Below, piece by piece: positions 23,683 to 34,649 of a stretch of 64,000 bases of DNA. The DNA lies in NCBI GenBank assembly GCA_037577475.1, contig CM075206.1, forward strand, positions 8,837,459 through 8,901,458, written 5' to 3'. Both the position numbers and the translations under genes were made by a program. Below the pieces are notes generated by a model. The model was not told the DNA's origin. It was given only the letters and a program-made list of their open reading frames with translations, and made no database searches. How positions within the stretch are numbered: the stretch's first letter is position 1; each line of letters opens with the position of its first letter. The stretch comes from Chaunax sp. Z400 (lineage: Eukaryota; Chordata; Actinopteri; Lophiiformes; Chaunacidae).

Positions 23683-25881
23683 ATGCTGTTCTATCTGCTG
23701 TCACGAAGTTTGTGCCAGGTTGATGCGGAGGTGACCCGCAGGTGTTACACGGTCCTTGGTTCAGTTTTTCGGTCTTTTACATCCTCACGTCCGAAATGCG
23801 GAGAAGAATCCAACAGTGGTTCGTATAACTGTGTAAATACGGTACTTTAACTAAATATTCGTATTGTTGCCTTTTCAACATTATTTTATAAGAGGCTGTC
23901 TGTGCACGTGGGTGGTGCAAAATAACCTTTACTTAAGAGCTGTATCTAATTCTAATATCGAGGTACTTTAGCAGAGTATTCTCATTTCCCTCCCTTTTTT
24001 TATACCGGGGCAGGTGTTGGTTTTTCGCCACTTTTTACGCCTAGTTACTTTGCGGATTGAGATCAATAATACGAAATAACATTTTTGTTTCTCGTGGGCG
24101 ACAATACGCAATGAGCAAACCATTGTCCAGATCACGACAAAAATGCACGATTTTCGGACATTTGGAACGTCCTGTGAACATTTGAGTGGGAATGAAAGTT
24201 TTTAAACGTCTTTTTTGTTGTGGCCTGGAAAAGCATATCCAGGTTATACAGCTTAATCATCCTCATAACAGATTGGAAGAACAGTACCACTAAAGAAACC
24301 ATCTTGCATCTACACTGTAATAGTCAACGGTCGAATTCGACGCAACTTCTTAAAATACAAAACAAAACAATGGTATCGAACCGGCGATCATCCGCGCCGC
24401 GCGCCAGAGCAGATCCACAACCCCGTAGAGAAACGTACAAACTGTGCCACATCCTGCGCACTTTTTTCTCTGCTCATCCTTCGTCTCCCCGCTCCGACAG
24501 ACACAAGTGCGCATCATGTATAGATTACTTTAGAGTAGGCTATTCTTCGTTATGGGCTTGGAGCTCTGCTCCTGCTCTCTGGCGTGCGGCGCAGATGATC
24601 GACAGTTCGATACCGTTCCTTTTTCAATTAATAAAAAAGTTGCGTCTCATTCGACCTTTAACAATTACAATGCAGATGCAAGATGGTTTCTTTTCTTTAG
24701 TGGCACTGTTCTTCCAATCTGTTATGAGGATGGTTAAGCTGTATGCACAACTTGGACATGCTGCTCCAGGCCATAAAGTTGATACAACGTCCAAACAGAG
24801 ATGTATAAAAAAAAAACGTTCATCCTGACTCAATGGGGACGTTCCAAATGGCCGAAAATCACGTATATCTGACGTAATCTGCACAGTAGTTAGTAGAGAG
24901 AGCTCTAGTTTAGCACCGACCAGTACTACATGCTAATTTAATGCAGGTGACAAATCAATGGATTGTGAGTTTACAGGTTTAGCATCAGGGTGAATTCTAA
25001 CTTCATGCAATCTTTGGTGTACACCTCAGATTTCGTGGTGACCTACTCGCAGCTGAATACTATGCTGTCCAACCGTGACATTCAGCTGTTTGATGTGAGA
25101 TCTCTTGATGAATATCAGGCTGGATACATTGCAGATGCTGTCAACATCCCAGGCAAGTAATACAAAATGGTAAAATGGTGGTTTTCTATGAGTCTTTTCT
25201 TACTGTCAAATGTGTGTGTGCGTGTGTGTGTGTGTGTGTGTGTGAATATTAGTGGACAATCTGGAGGAGTCTCTCAAAGTATCCTCAGAGAAATTTCAGC
25301 AGAAATTTGAAGTGAGGGCTCCTGGGAAAGATGACGACAACATCGTGTTTTATTGTAGAAGTGGCACCAGGAGCGCCAAAGCACTGGTAATCGCCCATCA
25401 GCAGGGATTATGCAGGTAAATTACAGCACCATTCACACTGGAAACATATCCATCAATATATAGGTACAGTCCATTGACCATCCGGTAGGCCCATTATAGG
25501 TGAGCTTTGAAATTGAGAGGCTCAGAGGACACATAAAATCAAATACATGAAAGTGACTCCATAGTTTAACTCTCTGATTTCAATCATGCTAGATAATGTG
25601 GACCTTACTAAACCATACATTGGACTGTAGTAGACCTATACAACACTATAAATGACAAATTGTATGTGTTATTATTTAACTATTAATCAATGCTGTTGCT
25701 GTCATGCAACTAGAGAACAATGTCTGCAGAGATTGAACAGTGGATGACCTGTTGATGAAAAACATTTGTGATAAGAGAATGAGCTCTTCTCTTCCTGCTT
25801 CTTTTTCTCAGGGCGAAACATTATAAAGGAGGGTACAGCGAGTGGGTGGAGCAACAAGGAAAAGGAATCTGCAAAACTTAA
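23683..25881 (+). CDS. single-domain rhodanese (TSTD1-like sulfurtransferase), copy 1
   Basis: Probable thiosulfate or persulfide sulfurtransferase. Exons: 23683-23818, 25030-25152, 25253-25415, 25812-25881 (163 codons). Exon 1 reads like a mitochondrial presequence (LLSRSLCQ...RRCYTVLGSVFRSFTSSRP). The rhodanese domain has VTYSQLNTMLSNRDIQLFDVRSLDEYQAGYI in exon 2 (CDC25-like first motif, D-V-R), the active-site loop CRSGTRS with catalytic Cys in exon 3, and the C-terminal motif HYKGGYSEWVEQQGKG in exon 4. Exon 2 ends CCAG/GCAAGT, a GC-AG intron whose use restores NIPVDNLEESL. Exon 1's donor (AGTG/GTTCGT) is weak. An in-frame ATG at 25005, before the exon 2 acceptor, offers an alternative 126-residue start (MQSLVYTSDF). 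Family is firm; the exact orthologue is not. Confidence 0.86.
24149..24860. mobile_element. long fold-back element in rhodanese intron 1, copy 1
   Basis: Terminal inverted repeats (GATTTTCGGACATTTGGAACG / CGTTCCAAATGGCCGAAAATC) continue inward as inverted arms of roughly 280 bp. Both arms contain the block TTAATCATCCTCATAACAG or its close match, a GGTATCGAACCGG-like block and GCCGCGCGCC. The loop is about 130 bp. Similar copies at 29897-30605 and 38386-39096 lie at the same place in the other full rhodanese genes, so it predates their duplication. The open frames in it (about 24220-24828) are by-products of the inverted arms, not a transposase. Confidence 0.85.
25211..25244 (+). repeat. (TG)n tract next to rhodanese exon 3 acceptor, copy 1
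   Basis: 34 bp with one C interruption, ending eight bases before exon 3 (AATATTAG/TGGAC). It replaces the usual pyrimidine tract. Sister tracts are 32 bp (copy 2) and 206 bp (copy 3). Confidence 0.9.
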
Positions 25882-27949
25882 ACATGAAACATCTGTTATT
25901 CAGATTATTCACTTACGGTTTTATTTCTGGACTTTTAATTAGTCACAATTCACCTTCACTCTCACTTGATAGATAAACACCACTTGTGCCAGGTTATTAA
26001 AGTGTTTGTTTAGTTTTATGCAAATATCAACATGACTTTGTAATATCTGTTATCGTCTGTAGTCAGCATCTGAAATATCTACATTCTTAAAATGCAAGGA
26101 AAGGAGTGCTTCCTGGACTCGGGATGAGTTTGTTGGAGGCGCCCTTTGGATAGGGATCCATTTAGACTCCAAGGAACTCTCTTTTAAAACAAATAAAATG
26201 GGTTTATTGTCATGGCATGGTTATGATAGACCTTAAAATACAAAGCTCCAAGCCTTTATCAGGGGATCAAACAAAGGACCTTTTCTAGTGGTGATAACCA
26301 ATGAGCAGCAGCTGGCATAGAGATAAGCCTCTCTGACATACAAAACAATAGCTCCTCCCTTGTTTGCTTTCTTAATGACAATTTCTTCATCTTTTGATAA
26401 TGCCTCCAAGGCACATTGTGTTTGTGCCCTTTTGTTCTTAAATAAGTTTTCAATATCAAAAGAAAAGTTGGTTAAGTGTTTTTTATTTTTTTTAATGGAA
26501 ACTTAACCAACGAGAAGCCTTTTGGATTCATAAATTACATGCTACTAAACACCCAGGCCTAAATGAGGATCTGGATTTTACAGGTTTTTTTTGTAAATGT
26601 ATATATATTTTTATAACCCTATAACCCCGACCCTACACAGGATAAGTGCTTACAGAAAATGAATGAATTGTGTTTTTGTGAATGGTTTTATTTTGGCCAG
26701 GAGAATGCCATCTGCTGGAGATTTAGCATGTGCCTACTCCCTCTTCAGGCCATGGCTCCATGTGCAGGTGGAAGCTTCTCATCCGTTATCACCACTAGAA
26801 AAGGTCCTTTGTTTGCATGAAATCTGTTCGACTCCCTGTTGAAGGCTTGGAGTTTTATATCTTAAGGTCTATCATAACCATGCCATGACAATAAAGGAAT
26901 TTTATTTGTTTTACATCACCTTGGTTTCTACATCATGAAGGACATTTTTCAGTATTATCTGACATTAAGGAAGTTATCGGCAAATTAATCATTAATGAAA
27001 ACGCTCATTCATTACAGTGCTATTATATATTAATCTATGATACTCTTTTATCAGTGAGAATACAATAAAGCAGCATACTTAACTGATTTATACTAACAGG
27101 AAATAAAACTGTCAAACATCTTTTGAGTCACGCGCCTGTTAAATTTGATAAAGTCACAAAAATACAACATTTTAACAAAGATTTCATGCTCAATTTTGTT
27201 TTTAAGATGTTCCTGGAGCTGTTTCTCTCTCCTCACTATGTTTTTGCAGAGCAGCTCCACCGTTTCCTGATGCCCATCAACTGTGCACTCAAAATTCAAG
27301 TTTTGGTTCATTTTCATGCAGACTGTTTTGCTTTCAATTTTTAGTGTGCACCTACTCGTGCATGCGTTTTGAATTAGTATGTAGTCCAGATTTGAAATAC
27401 AGCTGGTTTGTTTCTGTGTTGGATAAAAGCAGTTCAATCTGTAGACCAGTAGATGGAGGCAAAATGTCAACTGTAAAAGCATTTATTTCCACTTTTCCTA
27501 CCACTGTACTTTATCATTATGGTAGCAATACCCTCCCAGGCCTGACCTTCACACTGGTATTGGTCTAGACAGGTATAGATTCTGTGAATAACAGCTCTGA
27601 GAACATCTGCCAAGATCCTGATCCGTACAAGGTCCATACATCCTTCATTCTGAGGGAAAGCAGATCCCAGTTCCCTCTCCACCTTTCATATTCCATCATC
27701 TGGTCTAGTTGAAAAAACATCACCAGTGCAGCAGGTGTGAGTGCGTGTCGGAGTCAACCCTCTTTATGATCTCTGTATGGGGTGAAAGGACGTGATGCTC
27801 ACTCATACAAGAGAGTTGATCCTCTCACTAGCCATGAAAAAGGAGTTTTGAGGTGCCGTCATTTATTTTGTTTTACATGTTTAAATAAATCACCAAGCCA
27901 GTGAGGAACTAGCCATGCCAGAAAGAAATTACACACTTCCTGGCTTTAT
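25882..27949. repeat. S4 downstream module, copy 1 (includes inverted-repeat element 26186-26913)
   Basis: Two-kilobase block after the rhodanese stop, repeated at 40289-42354 and, cut down, at 31625-32142. It starts with the rhodanese 3' UTR (weak ATTAAA at 25996-26001). Arms 26186-26299 and 26785-26913 are inverted copies of each other (GTCATGGCATGGTTATGATAG / CTATCATAACCATGCCATGAC), forming a second fold-back element. A 129-codon minus-strand open frame at 27482-27093 is discussed separately. Homology between long copies ends at CTTCCTGGCT. Confidence 0.8.
27093..27482 (-). other. unassigned 129-codon open frame in S4, copy 1
   Basis: Open from ATG to stop. Its central part (NFECTVDGHQETVELLCKNI, then VRREKQLQEHLKNKIEHEIF) looks more protein-like than its ends, with a helical, charged C-terminal half. 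I do not recognise a family. Copy 3 (41896-41507) differs at two residues (Cys/Tyr and Arg/Lys), which is what recent duplication alone would give. It may be an exon relic or a chance frame. Confidence 0.25.
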
Positions 27950-28284
27950 GGTATATAAATATATAACATACTGTATATTTGTCCCCCACAAATTTGTTTA
28001 CATCGCTCCTTTTAAAGGATGAGTTCATTTAAATTACCCATGTCTGAGATTTTGGTGGACACAGAAGTACAAGGAAGATGAAAATAATGTCATTTGAATA
28101 ACAACTTTTATTAGAATTCCCCCAGCTCTCAGTGTTTTTTGGATGGCACACCTCTATACCACCCCGATGACATCACTAAGACATCATCCATGTTCCCAAA
28201 TGTTGGAAATGTTCCCCTAGATCCACAGAAGATATTACACAACTGTTTTCACACCTTGACTATTAGTCCCCATGATGAATAAAT
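27950..28284 (-). pseudogene. inverted mix23 intron 3 fragment, copy 2
   Basis: Reverse complement of about 16183-16515, from GGTATATAAATATATAAC to GATGAATAAAT. It contains only intron 3 sequence and most of the TTTAAAGG element, with no exon. It continues into the shared block 28285-28450 and then the S2 module. Confidence 0.88.
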
Positions 28285-28449
28285 GTTGGTATTAAAGTAG
28301 AACATTTGGTGACTTCAAGTGTACATTATGATATTAATGCTCAATAAGGTAAAGAATATTGATAGAAGTCAGTTTGCTCATAATGTCCTGTAACCCCATG
28401 TAGAGAATCTGCATTTCCTATTTCCTGCTTACAAACATTGTTGTCACAG

Positions 28450-29431
28450 CAAATACAAATCCTCCAAAATATACAGTGGGATTAGTGGAAGTTTGCCCTG
28501 ACTTTTTAGTAGGCTACAGCTTGGATCATCCTCATACCCTGTTGCTCAACTATGATTTTTATTTGAAGAAGAGAAAAGTCTGTGGAAAGACTTTCTAGAG
28601 GCATGTCAACTGTACACTGACATCTAAGTAATATGACCTACTGTCCATATATGCTATCTGAACACCCACCTGCCACCTTTTTTACAACATTGTGAAACAT
28701 TTGGGCGTGTGTGTTGACTAATTTACTGTCGATGCCAAAAAAAATCCCTGCAGATGAAGAAAATCAACTTTAACTTTTAGTTTGCAAAATGAAAAAATGC
28801 ATAAGCAACAACAACAACAACAACAAAAAGGGTCAGACAACAGTTCACTCAAAATCATGCATTTCTGAGTGAGCATGCTGACCTTTTTTTGTGTCCGTGT
28901 ATTTTGGCACTTTTCCAGTGCGAGCAAACTAAATACATTGCTTAAGAAGTCTGTCATTGGGACATAGTTGCTGTTTCCATTGCTTTGCTAATAGATATGG
29001 AAAAAGAGTACAGTACTAATTTTACACCACATATTGCATGCTACATATTAGAGCTGCAGAGATAATCAATCAGCTAAACATTAATCAGTAATATTATGAT
29101 AACTGATTAATTGTTACATTCACTCTTCAATATAAAAACAAAACAAAAAATTTGCTTGAGTCAGCTTATTCACGCTGACATTTTGCTGCTTTTATGTGTA
29201 GTAACAAAACTTTTGTGGGGTTTTAGACATCGGGTCGGATAAAAGAAAAAAAAAACTGACTGACGTTTAGCGTTTCCTCTAAAACATGTCAAAGGTTTTC
29301 CAACCTGAGGATGGCAGCAAATGCAACATTTAATGTGGGTCATTTCTAAAGAGGAAGAGAGGATAGAAAGCATGAACTGGTTTGCGTAACGGTCTCATTT
29401 CTCAGCGGTCAAGGCTGGACTTCTCTCCATA
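28450..29431. repeat. S2 spacer module, copy 2
   Basis: Near-identical to 22698-23682, but here it directly follows an inverted mix23 fragment instead of a stefin promoter. The AAC tract is shorter. No gene. Confidence 0.8.
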
Positions 29432-30954
29432 ATGCTGTTCTATCTGCTGTCACGAAGTTTGTGCCAGGTTGATGCGGAGGTGACCCGCAGGTCTTACACG
29501 GTCCTTGGTTCAGTTTTTCGGTCTTTTACATCCTCACGTCCGAAATGCGGAGAAGAATCCAACAGTGGTTCGTATAACTGTGTAAATACGGTACTTTAAC
29601 TAAATACTCGTATTGTTGCCTTTTCAACATTATTTTATAAGAGGCTGTCTGTGCACGTGGGTGGTGCAAAATAACCTTTACTTAAGAGCTGTATCTAATT
29701 CTAATATCGAGGTACTTTACCAGAGTATTCTCATTTCCTGCCTTTTTTATACCAGTGGCAGGTGTTGGTTTTTCGCCACTTTTTACGCCTAGTTACTTTG
29801 CGGATTGAGATCAATAATACGAAATAACATTTTTGTTTCTCGTGGGCGACAATACGCAATGAGCAAACCATTGTCCAGATCACGAAAAAAAGGGAGGTTT
29901 TCGGACATTTGGAACGTCCTGTGAACATTTGAGTAGGAATGAAAGTTTTTAAACGTCTTTTTTGTTGTGGCCTGGAAAAGCATATCCAGGTTTATACAGC
30001 TTAATCATCCTCATAACAGATTGGAAGAACAGTACCACTAAAGAAACCATCTTGCATCTACACTGTAATGGTCAACGGTCGAATTCGACGCAACTTCTTA
30101 AAATACAAAACAAAACAATGGTATCGAACCGGCGATCATCCGCGCCGCGCGCCAGAGCAGATCCACAACCCCGTAGAGAAACGTACAAACTGTGCCACAT
30201 CCTGCGCACTTTTTTCTCTGCTCATCCTTCGTCTCCCCGCTCCGACAGACACAAGTGCGCATCATATATAGATTACTTTAGAGTAGGCTATTCTTCGTTA
30301 TGGGCTTGGAGCTCTGCTCCTGCTCTCTGGCGTGCGGCGCAGAAGATCGACAGTTCGATACCGTTCCTTTTTCAATTAATAAAAAGTTGCGTCTCATTCG
30401 ACCTTTAACAGTTACAATGCAGATGCAAGATGGTTTCTTTTCTTTAGTGGCACTGTTCTTCCAATCTGTTATGAGGATGGTTAAGCTGTATGCACAACTT
30501 GGACATGCTGCTCCAGGCCATAAAGTTGATACAACGTCCAAACAGAGATGTATAAAAAAAACGTTCATCCTGACTCAATGGGGACGTTCCAAATGGCCGA
30601 AAATCACGTATATCTGACGTAATCTGCACAGTAGTTAGTAGAGAGAGCTCTAGTTTAGCACTGACCAGTACTACATACTAATTTAATGCAGGTTACAAAT
30701 CAATGGATTGTGAGTTTACAGGTTTAGCACCAGGGTGAATTCTAACTTCATGCAATCTTTGGTGTCCACCTCAGATTTCGTGGTGACCTACTCGCAGCTG
30801 AATACTATGCTGTCCAACCGTGACATTCAGCTGTTTGATGTGAGATCTCTTGATGAATATCAGGCTGGATACATTGCAGATGCTGTCAACATCCCACGCA
30901 AGTAATACAAAATGGTAAAATGGTGGTTTTCTACAAGTCTTTTCTTACTGTCAA

Positions 30955-30990
<36 letters not shown>

Positions 30991-31624
30991 AGTAGTGGAC
31001 AATCTGGAGGAGTCTCTCAAAGTATCCTCAGAGAAATTTCAGCAGAAATTTGAAGTGAGGGCTCCTGGGAAAGATGACGACAACATCGTGTTTTATTGTA
31101 GAAGTGGCATCAGGTGCGCCAAAGCACTGGTAATCGCCCATCAGCAGGGATTATGCAGGTAAATTACAGCACCATTCACACTGGAAACATATCCATCAAT
31201 ATATAGGTACAGTCCATTGACCATCCGGTAGTCCCATTATAGGTGAGCTTTGAAATTGAGAGGCTCAGAGGACACATAAAATCAAATACATGAAAGTGAC
31301 TCCATAGTTTAACTCTCTGATTTCAATCATGCTAGATAATGTGGACCTTACTAAACCATACATTGGACTGTAGTAGACCTATACAACACTATAAATGACA
31401 AATTGTATGTGTTATTATTTAACTATTAATCAATGCTGTTGCTGTTATGCAACTAGAGAACAATGTCTGCAGAGATTGAACAGTGGATGACCTGTTGATG
31501 AAAAACATTTGTGATAAGAGAATGAGCTCTTCTCTTCCTGCTTCTTTTTCTCAGGGCGAAACATTATAAAGGAGGGTACAGCGAGTGGGTGGAGCAACAA
31601 GGAAAAGGAATCTGCAAAACTTAA
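29432..31624 (+). CDS. single-domain rhodanese (TSTD1-like), copy 2, altered active-site loop
   Basis: Exons: 29432-29567, 30775-30897, 30996-31158, 31555-31624; same phases and 163-codon length as copy 1. The frame is open throughout. The active-site loop reads CRSGIRC instead of CRSGTRS: two changes, at 31109-31116, in the loop that cradles the persulfide. The catalytic Cys and the Arg are kept. Exon 2 ends CCAC/GCAAGT, so the junction residue is Leu (copy 1 has Val). The alternative internal ATG is at 30750 (MQSLVSTSDF). The intron 2 acceptor is TAGTAG after a 32-bp TG tract. It may be functional, changed or decaying. No stefin accompanies it directly. Confidence 0.8.
29897..30605. mobile_element. 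long fold-back element in rhodanese intron 1, copy 2
   Basis: Same element and position as 24149-24860. The left end is slightly altered (AAAAAAAGGGAGGTTTTCGG where the sisters have AAAAATGCACGATTTTCGG). Confidence 0.82.
30956..30987 (+). repeat. (TG)n tract next to rhodanese exon 3 acceptor, copy 2
   Basis: Uninterrupted 32-bp tract ending just before AATAGTAG/TGGAC. Confidence 0.9.
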
Positions 31625-32142
31625 ACATGAAACATCTGTTATTCAGATTATTCACTTACGGTTTTATTTCTGGACTTTTAATTAGTCACAATTCACCTTC
31701 ACTCTCACTTGATAGATAAACACCACTTGTGCCAGGTTATTAAAGTGTTTGTGTTCATTTAGTTTTATGCAAATATCAACATGACTTTGTAATATCTGTT
31801 ATCGTCTGTAGTCAGCATCTGAAATATCTACATTCTTAAAATGCAAGGAAAGGAGTGCTTCCTGGACTCGGGATGAGTTTGTTGGAGGCGCCCTTTGGAT
31901 AGGGATCCATTTAGACTCCAAGGAACTCTCTTTTAAAACAAATAAAATTTAATGACAATTTCTTCATCTTTTGATAATGCCTCCAAGGCACATTGTGTTT
32001 GTGCCCTTTTGTTCTTAAATAAGTTTTCAATATCAAAAGAAAAGTTGATTAAGTGTTTTTTATTTTTTTTAATGGAAACTTAACCAACGAGAAGCCTTTT
32101 GGATTCATAAATTACATGCTACTAAACACCCAGGCCTAAATG
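31625..32142. repeat. S4 module, copy 2, internally deleted and truncated
   Basis: Follows copy 1 up to AAAACAAATAAAAT (about 31949). It then lacks roughly 170 bp corresponding to 26200-26371, and ends at GGCCTAAATG where the inverted mix23 fragment begins. Both arms of the S4 fold-back element are lost. Confidence 0.82.
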
Positions 32143-33198
32143 AACCATTTATGCCATTTCATTTGAGTTATTTCAGTCTGGACCAAAGTGATGGAGCAAC
32201 TGAGACGATGTCTTCCCTCGTGATTTGCACTGAATCCATTTAAGAACAGATAGAGGGGACTAAATTTCATCACTTTTATTAAATTGCAGAAAAATTGAGT
32301 TCCTCAAAAATTCACAAAATCACAGAGAACAAACGTCACTTGAAAACGTTTCATTGTCTTTTTAAAAAAAAACACTTTTTGTACATCGTTTGTCAGGAGA
32401 GAAGCACACGAATGTTTTACAGCTGTGGCAATGCAATACAAGTATCACAATGGAATATAAGTGTTGTGGATAAGAGGTCACAGTGGTCTGGATGGTGAAT
32501 GGCTTGCAGTCAAGTCTCTGCACCAGGTCACAGTTTGAGCTCCAGTCTGGATTCGAACCTCAAGTGAAGGACCACCTCTCATCAGACCGAGCCTTCGGAG
32601 GTGTGTAATGGATTCTGCACCTTTCATTGAAAATCTGACAGATGCAAAGAAGAAAAAAGAAATAAATCAGACAACAATGACTGATCATTTATATGTCATT
32701 ATAGGACATTATTGCTGATCGATGTGAGCATACCTTCAGACTTCTATCATTGACAACTTCTTCAACATTCAGCTCCGACTGCATAAGCTTTAACTGGAGA
32801 CGAAGAAGGAAAAAATACATTAGTTAATTTATTCTTTTCACTCAAAGAATAAATAATAGAATAGGTATATAAATATATAACATACTGTATATTTGTCCCC
32901 CACAAATTTGTTTACATCGCTCCATTTAAAGGATGAGTTCATTTAAATTACCCATGTCTGAGATTTTGGTGGACACAGAAGTACAAGGAAGATGAAAATA
33001 ATGTCATTTGAATAACAACTTTTATTAGAATTCCCCCAGCTCTCAGTGTTTTTTGGATGGCACACCTCTATACCACCCCGATGACATCACTAAGACATCA
33101 TCCATGTTCCCAAATGTTGGAAATGTTCCCCTAGATCCACAGAAGATATTACACAACTGTTTTCACACCTTGACTATTAGTCCCCATGATGAATAAAT
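32143..33198 (-). pseudogene. inverted mix23 3' half, copy 3, with intact exons 4 and 5
   Basis: Reverse complement of about 16183-17244. Exon 4 (32793-32734) and exon 5 with its stop (32634-32560) are identical in coding sequence to mix23, and their splice sites are kept. Exons 1-3 and the promoter are absent, so it cannot make MIX23 by itself. The 3' UTR has one notable change: TTAATAAAAG (near 32279) where mix23 has TTAATCAAAG, which creates AATAAA. It could serve as a terminal-exon donor for a minus-strand transcript, but I see no evidence for one. Confidence 0.9.
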
Positions 33199-33362
33199 GT
33201 TGGTATTAAAGTAGAACATTTGGTGACTTCAAGTGTACATTACGATATTAATGCTCAATAAGGTAAAGAATATTGATAGAAGTCAGTTTGCTCATAATGT
33301 CCTGTAACCCCATGTAGAGAATCTGCATTTCCTATTTCCTGCTTACAAACATTGTTGTCACA

Positions 33363-34343
33363 GCAAATACAAATCCTCCAAAATATACAGTGGGATTAGT
33401 GGAAGTTTGCCCTGACTTTTTAGTAGGCTACAACTTGGATCATCCTCATACCCCGTTGCTCAACTATGATTTTTATTTGAAGAAGAGAAAAGTCTGTGGA
33501 AAGACTTTCTAGAGGCATGTCAACTGTACACTGACATCTAAGTAATATGACCTACTGTCCATATATGCTATCTGAACACCCACCTGCCACCTTTTTTACA
33601 ACATTGTGAAACATTTGGGCGTGTGTGTTGACTAATTTACTGTCGATGCCAAAAAAAATCCCTGCAGATGAAGAAAATCAACTTTAACTTTTAGTTTGCA
33701 AAATGAAAAAATGCATAAGCAACAACAACAACAACAACAAAAAGGGTCAGACAACAGTTCACTCAAAATCATGCATTTCTGAGTGAGCATGCTGACCTTT
33801 TTTTGTGTCCGTGTATTTTGGCACTTTTCCAGTGCGAGCAAACTAAATACATTGCTTAAGAAGTCTGTCTTTGGGACATAGTTGCTGTTTCCATTTCTTT
33901 GCTAATAGATATGGAAAAAGAGTACAGTACTAATTTTACACCACATATTGCATGCTACATATTAGAGCTGCAGAGATAATCAATCAGCTAAACATTAATC
34001 AGTAATATTATGATATCTGATTAATTGTTACATTCACTTTTCAATATAAAAACAAAACAAAAATTTGCTTGAGTCAGCTTATTCACGCTGACATTTTGCT
34101 GCTTTTATGGGTAGTAACAAAACTTTTGTGGGGTTTTAGACATTGGGTCGGATAAAAGAAAAAAAAACTGACCGACGTTTAGCGTTTCCTCTAAAACATG
34201 TCAAAGGTTTTCCAACCTGAGGATGGCAGCAAATGCAACATTTAATGTGGGTCATTTCTAAAGAGGAAGAGAGGATAGAAAGCATGAACTGGTTTGGGTA
34301 ACGGTCTCATTTCTCAGCGGTGAAGGCTGGACTTCTCTCCATA
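33363..34343. repeat. S2 spacer module, copy 3
   Basis: Same block as 22698-23682, after an inverted mix23 fragment, leading into a truncated rhodanese. No gene. Confidence 0.8.
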
Positions 34344-34649
34344 ATGCTGTTCTATCTGCTGTCACGAAGTTTGTGCCAGGTTGATGCGGAGGTGACCCGC
34401 AGGTCTTACACGGTCCTTGGTTCAGTTTTTCGGTCTTTTACATCCTCACGTCCGAAATGCGGAGAAGAATCCAGCAGTGGTTCGTATAACTGTGTAAATA
34501 CGGTACTTTAACTAAATATTCGTATTGTTGCCTTTTCAACATTATTTTATAAGAGGCTGTCTGTGCACGTGGGTGGTGCAAAATAACCTTTACTTAAGAG
34601 CTGTATCTAATTCTAATATCGAGGTACTTTACCAGAGTATTCTCATTTC
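34344..34649 (+). pseudogene. rhodanese copy 4: exon 1 only, fused to stefin intron
   Basis: Exon 1 (34344-34479) is intact and encodes the presequence-like segment. About 170 bp of intron 1 follow, and then homology jumps at about 34649 (CTCATTTCT/CCATAGGAG) to stefin intron 2. The rhodanese domain exons and the fold-back element are absent. It could only act as an alternative promoter or first exon. Confidence 0.85.

Noticed and set aside
24362..24400. GGTTCGATACC-like stretch on minus, resembling a tRNA B box
   Set aside because: No A box or cloverleaf around it; it is part of the fold-back arm and is repeated in inverse orientation at 24598-24620.
24220..24828. 202-codon open frame and its overlapping frames in the fold-back element (also 29962-30617 and 38457-39064)
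   Set aside because: They run through both inverted arms, so the ends of the protein mirror the opposite-strand frame (ILITDWKNS appears on both strands). There is no transposase motif.
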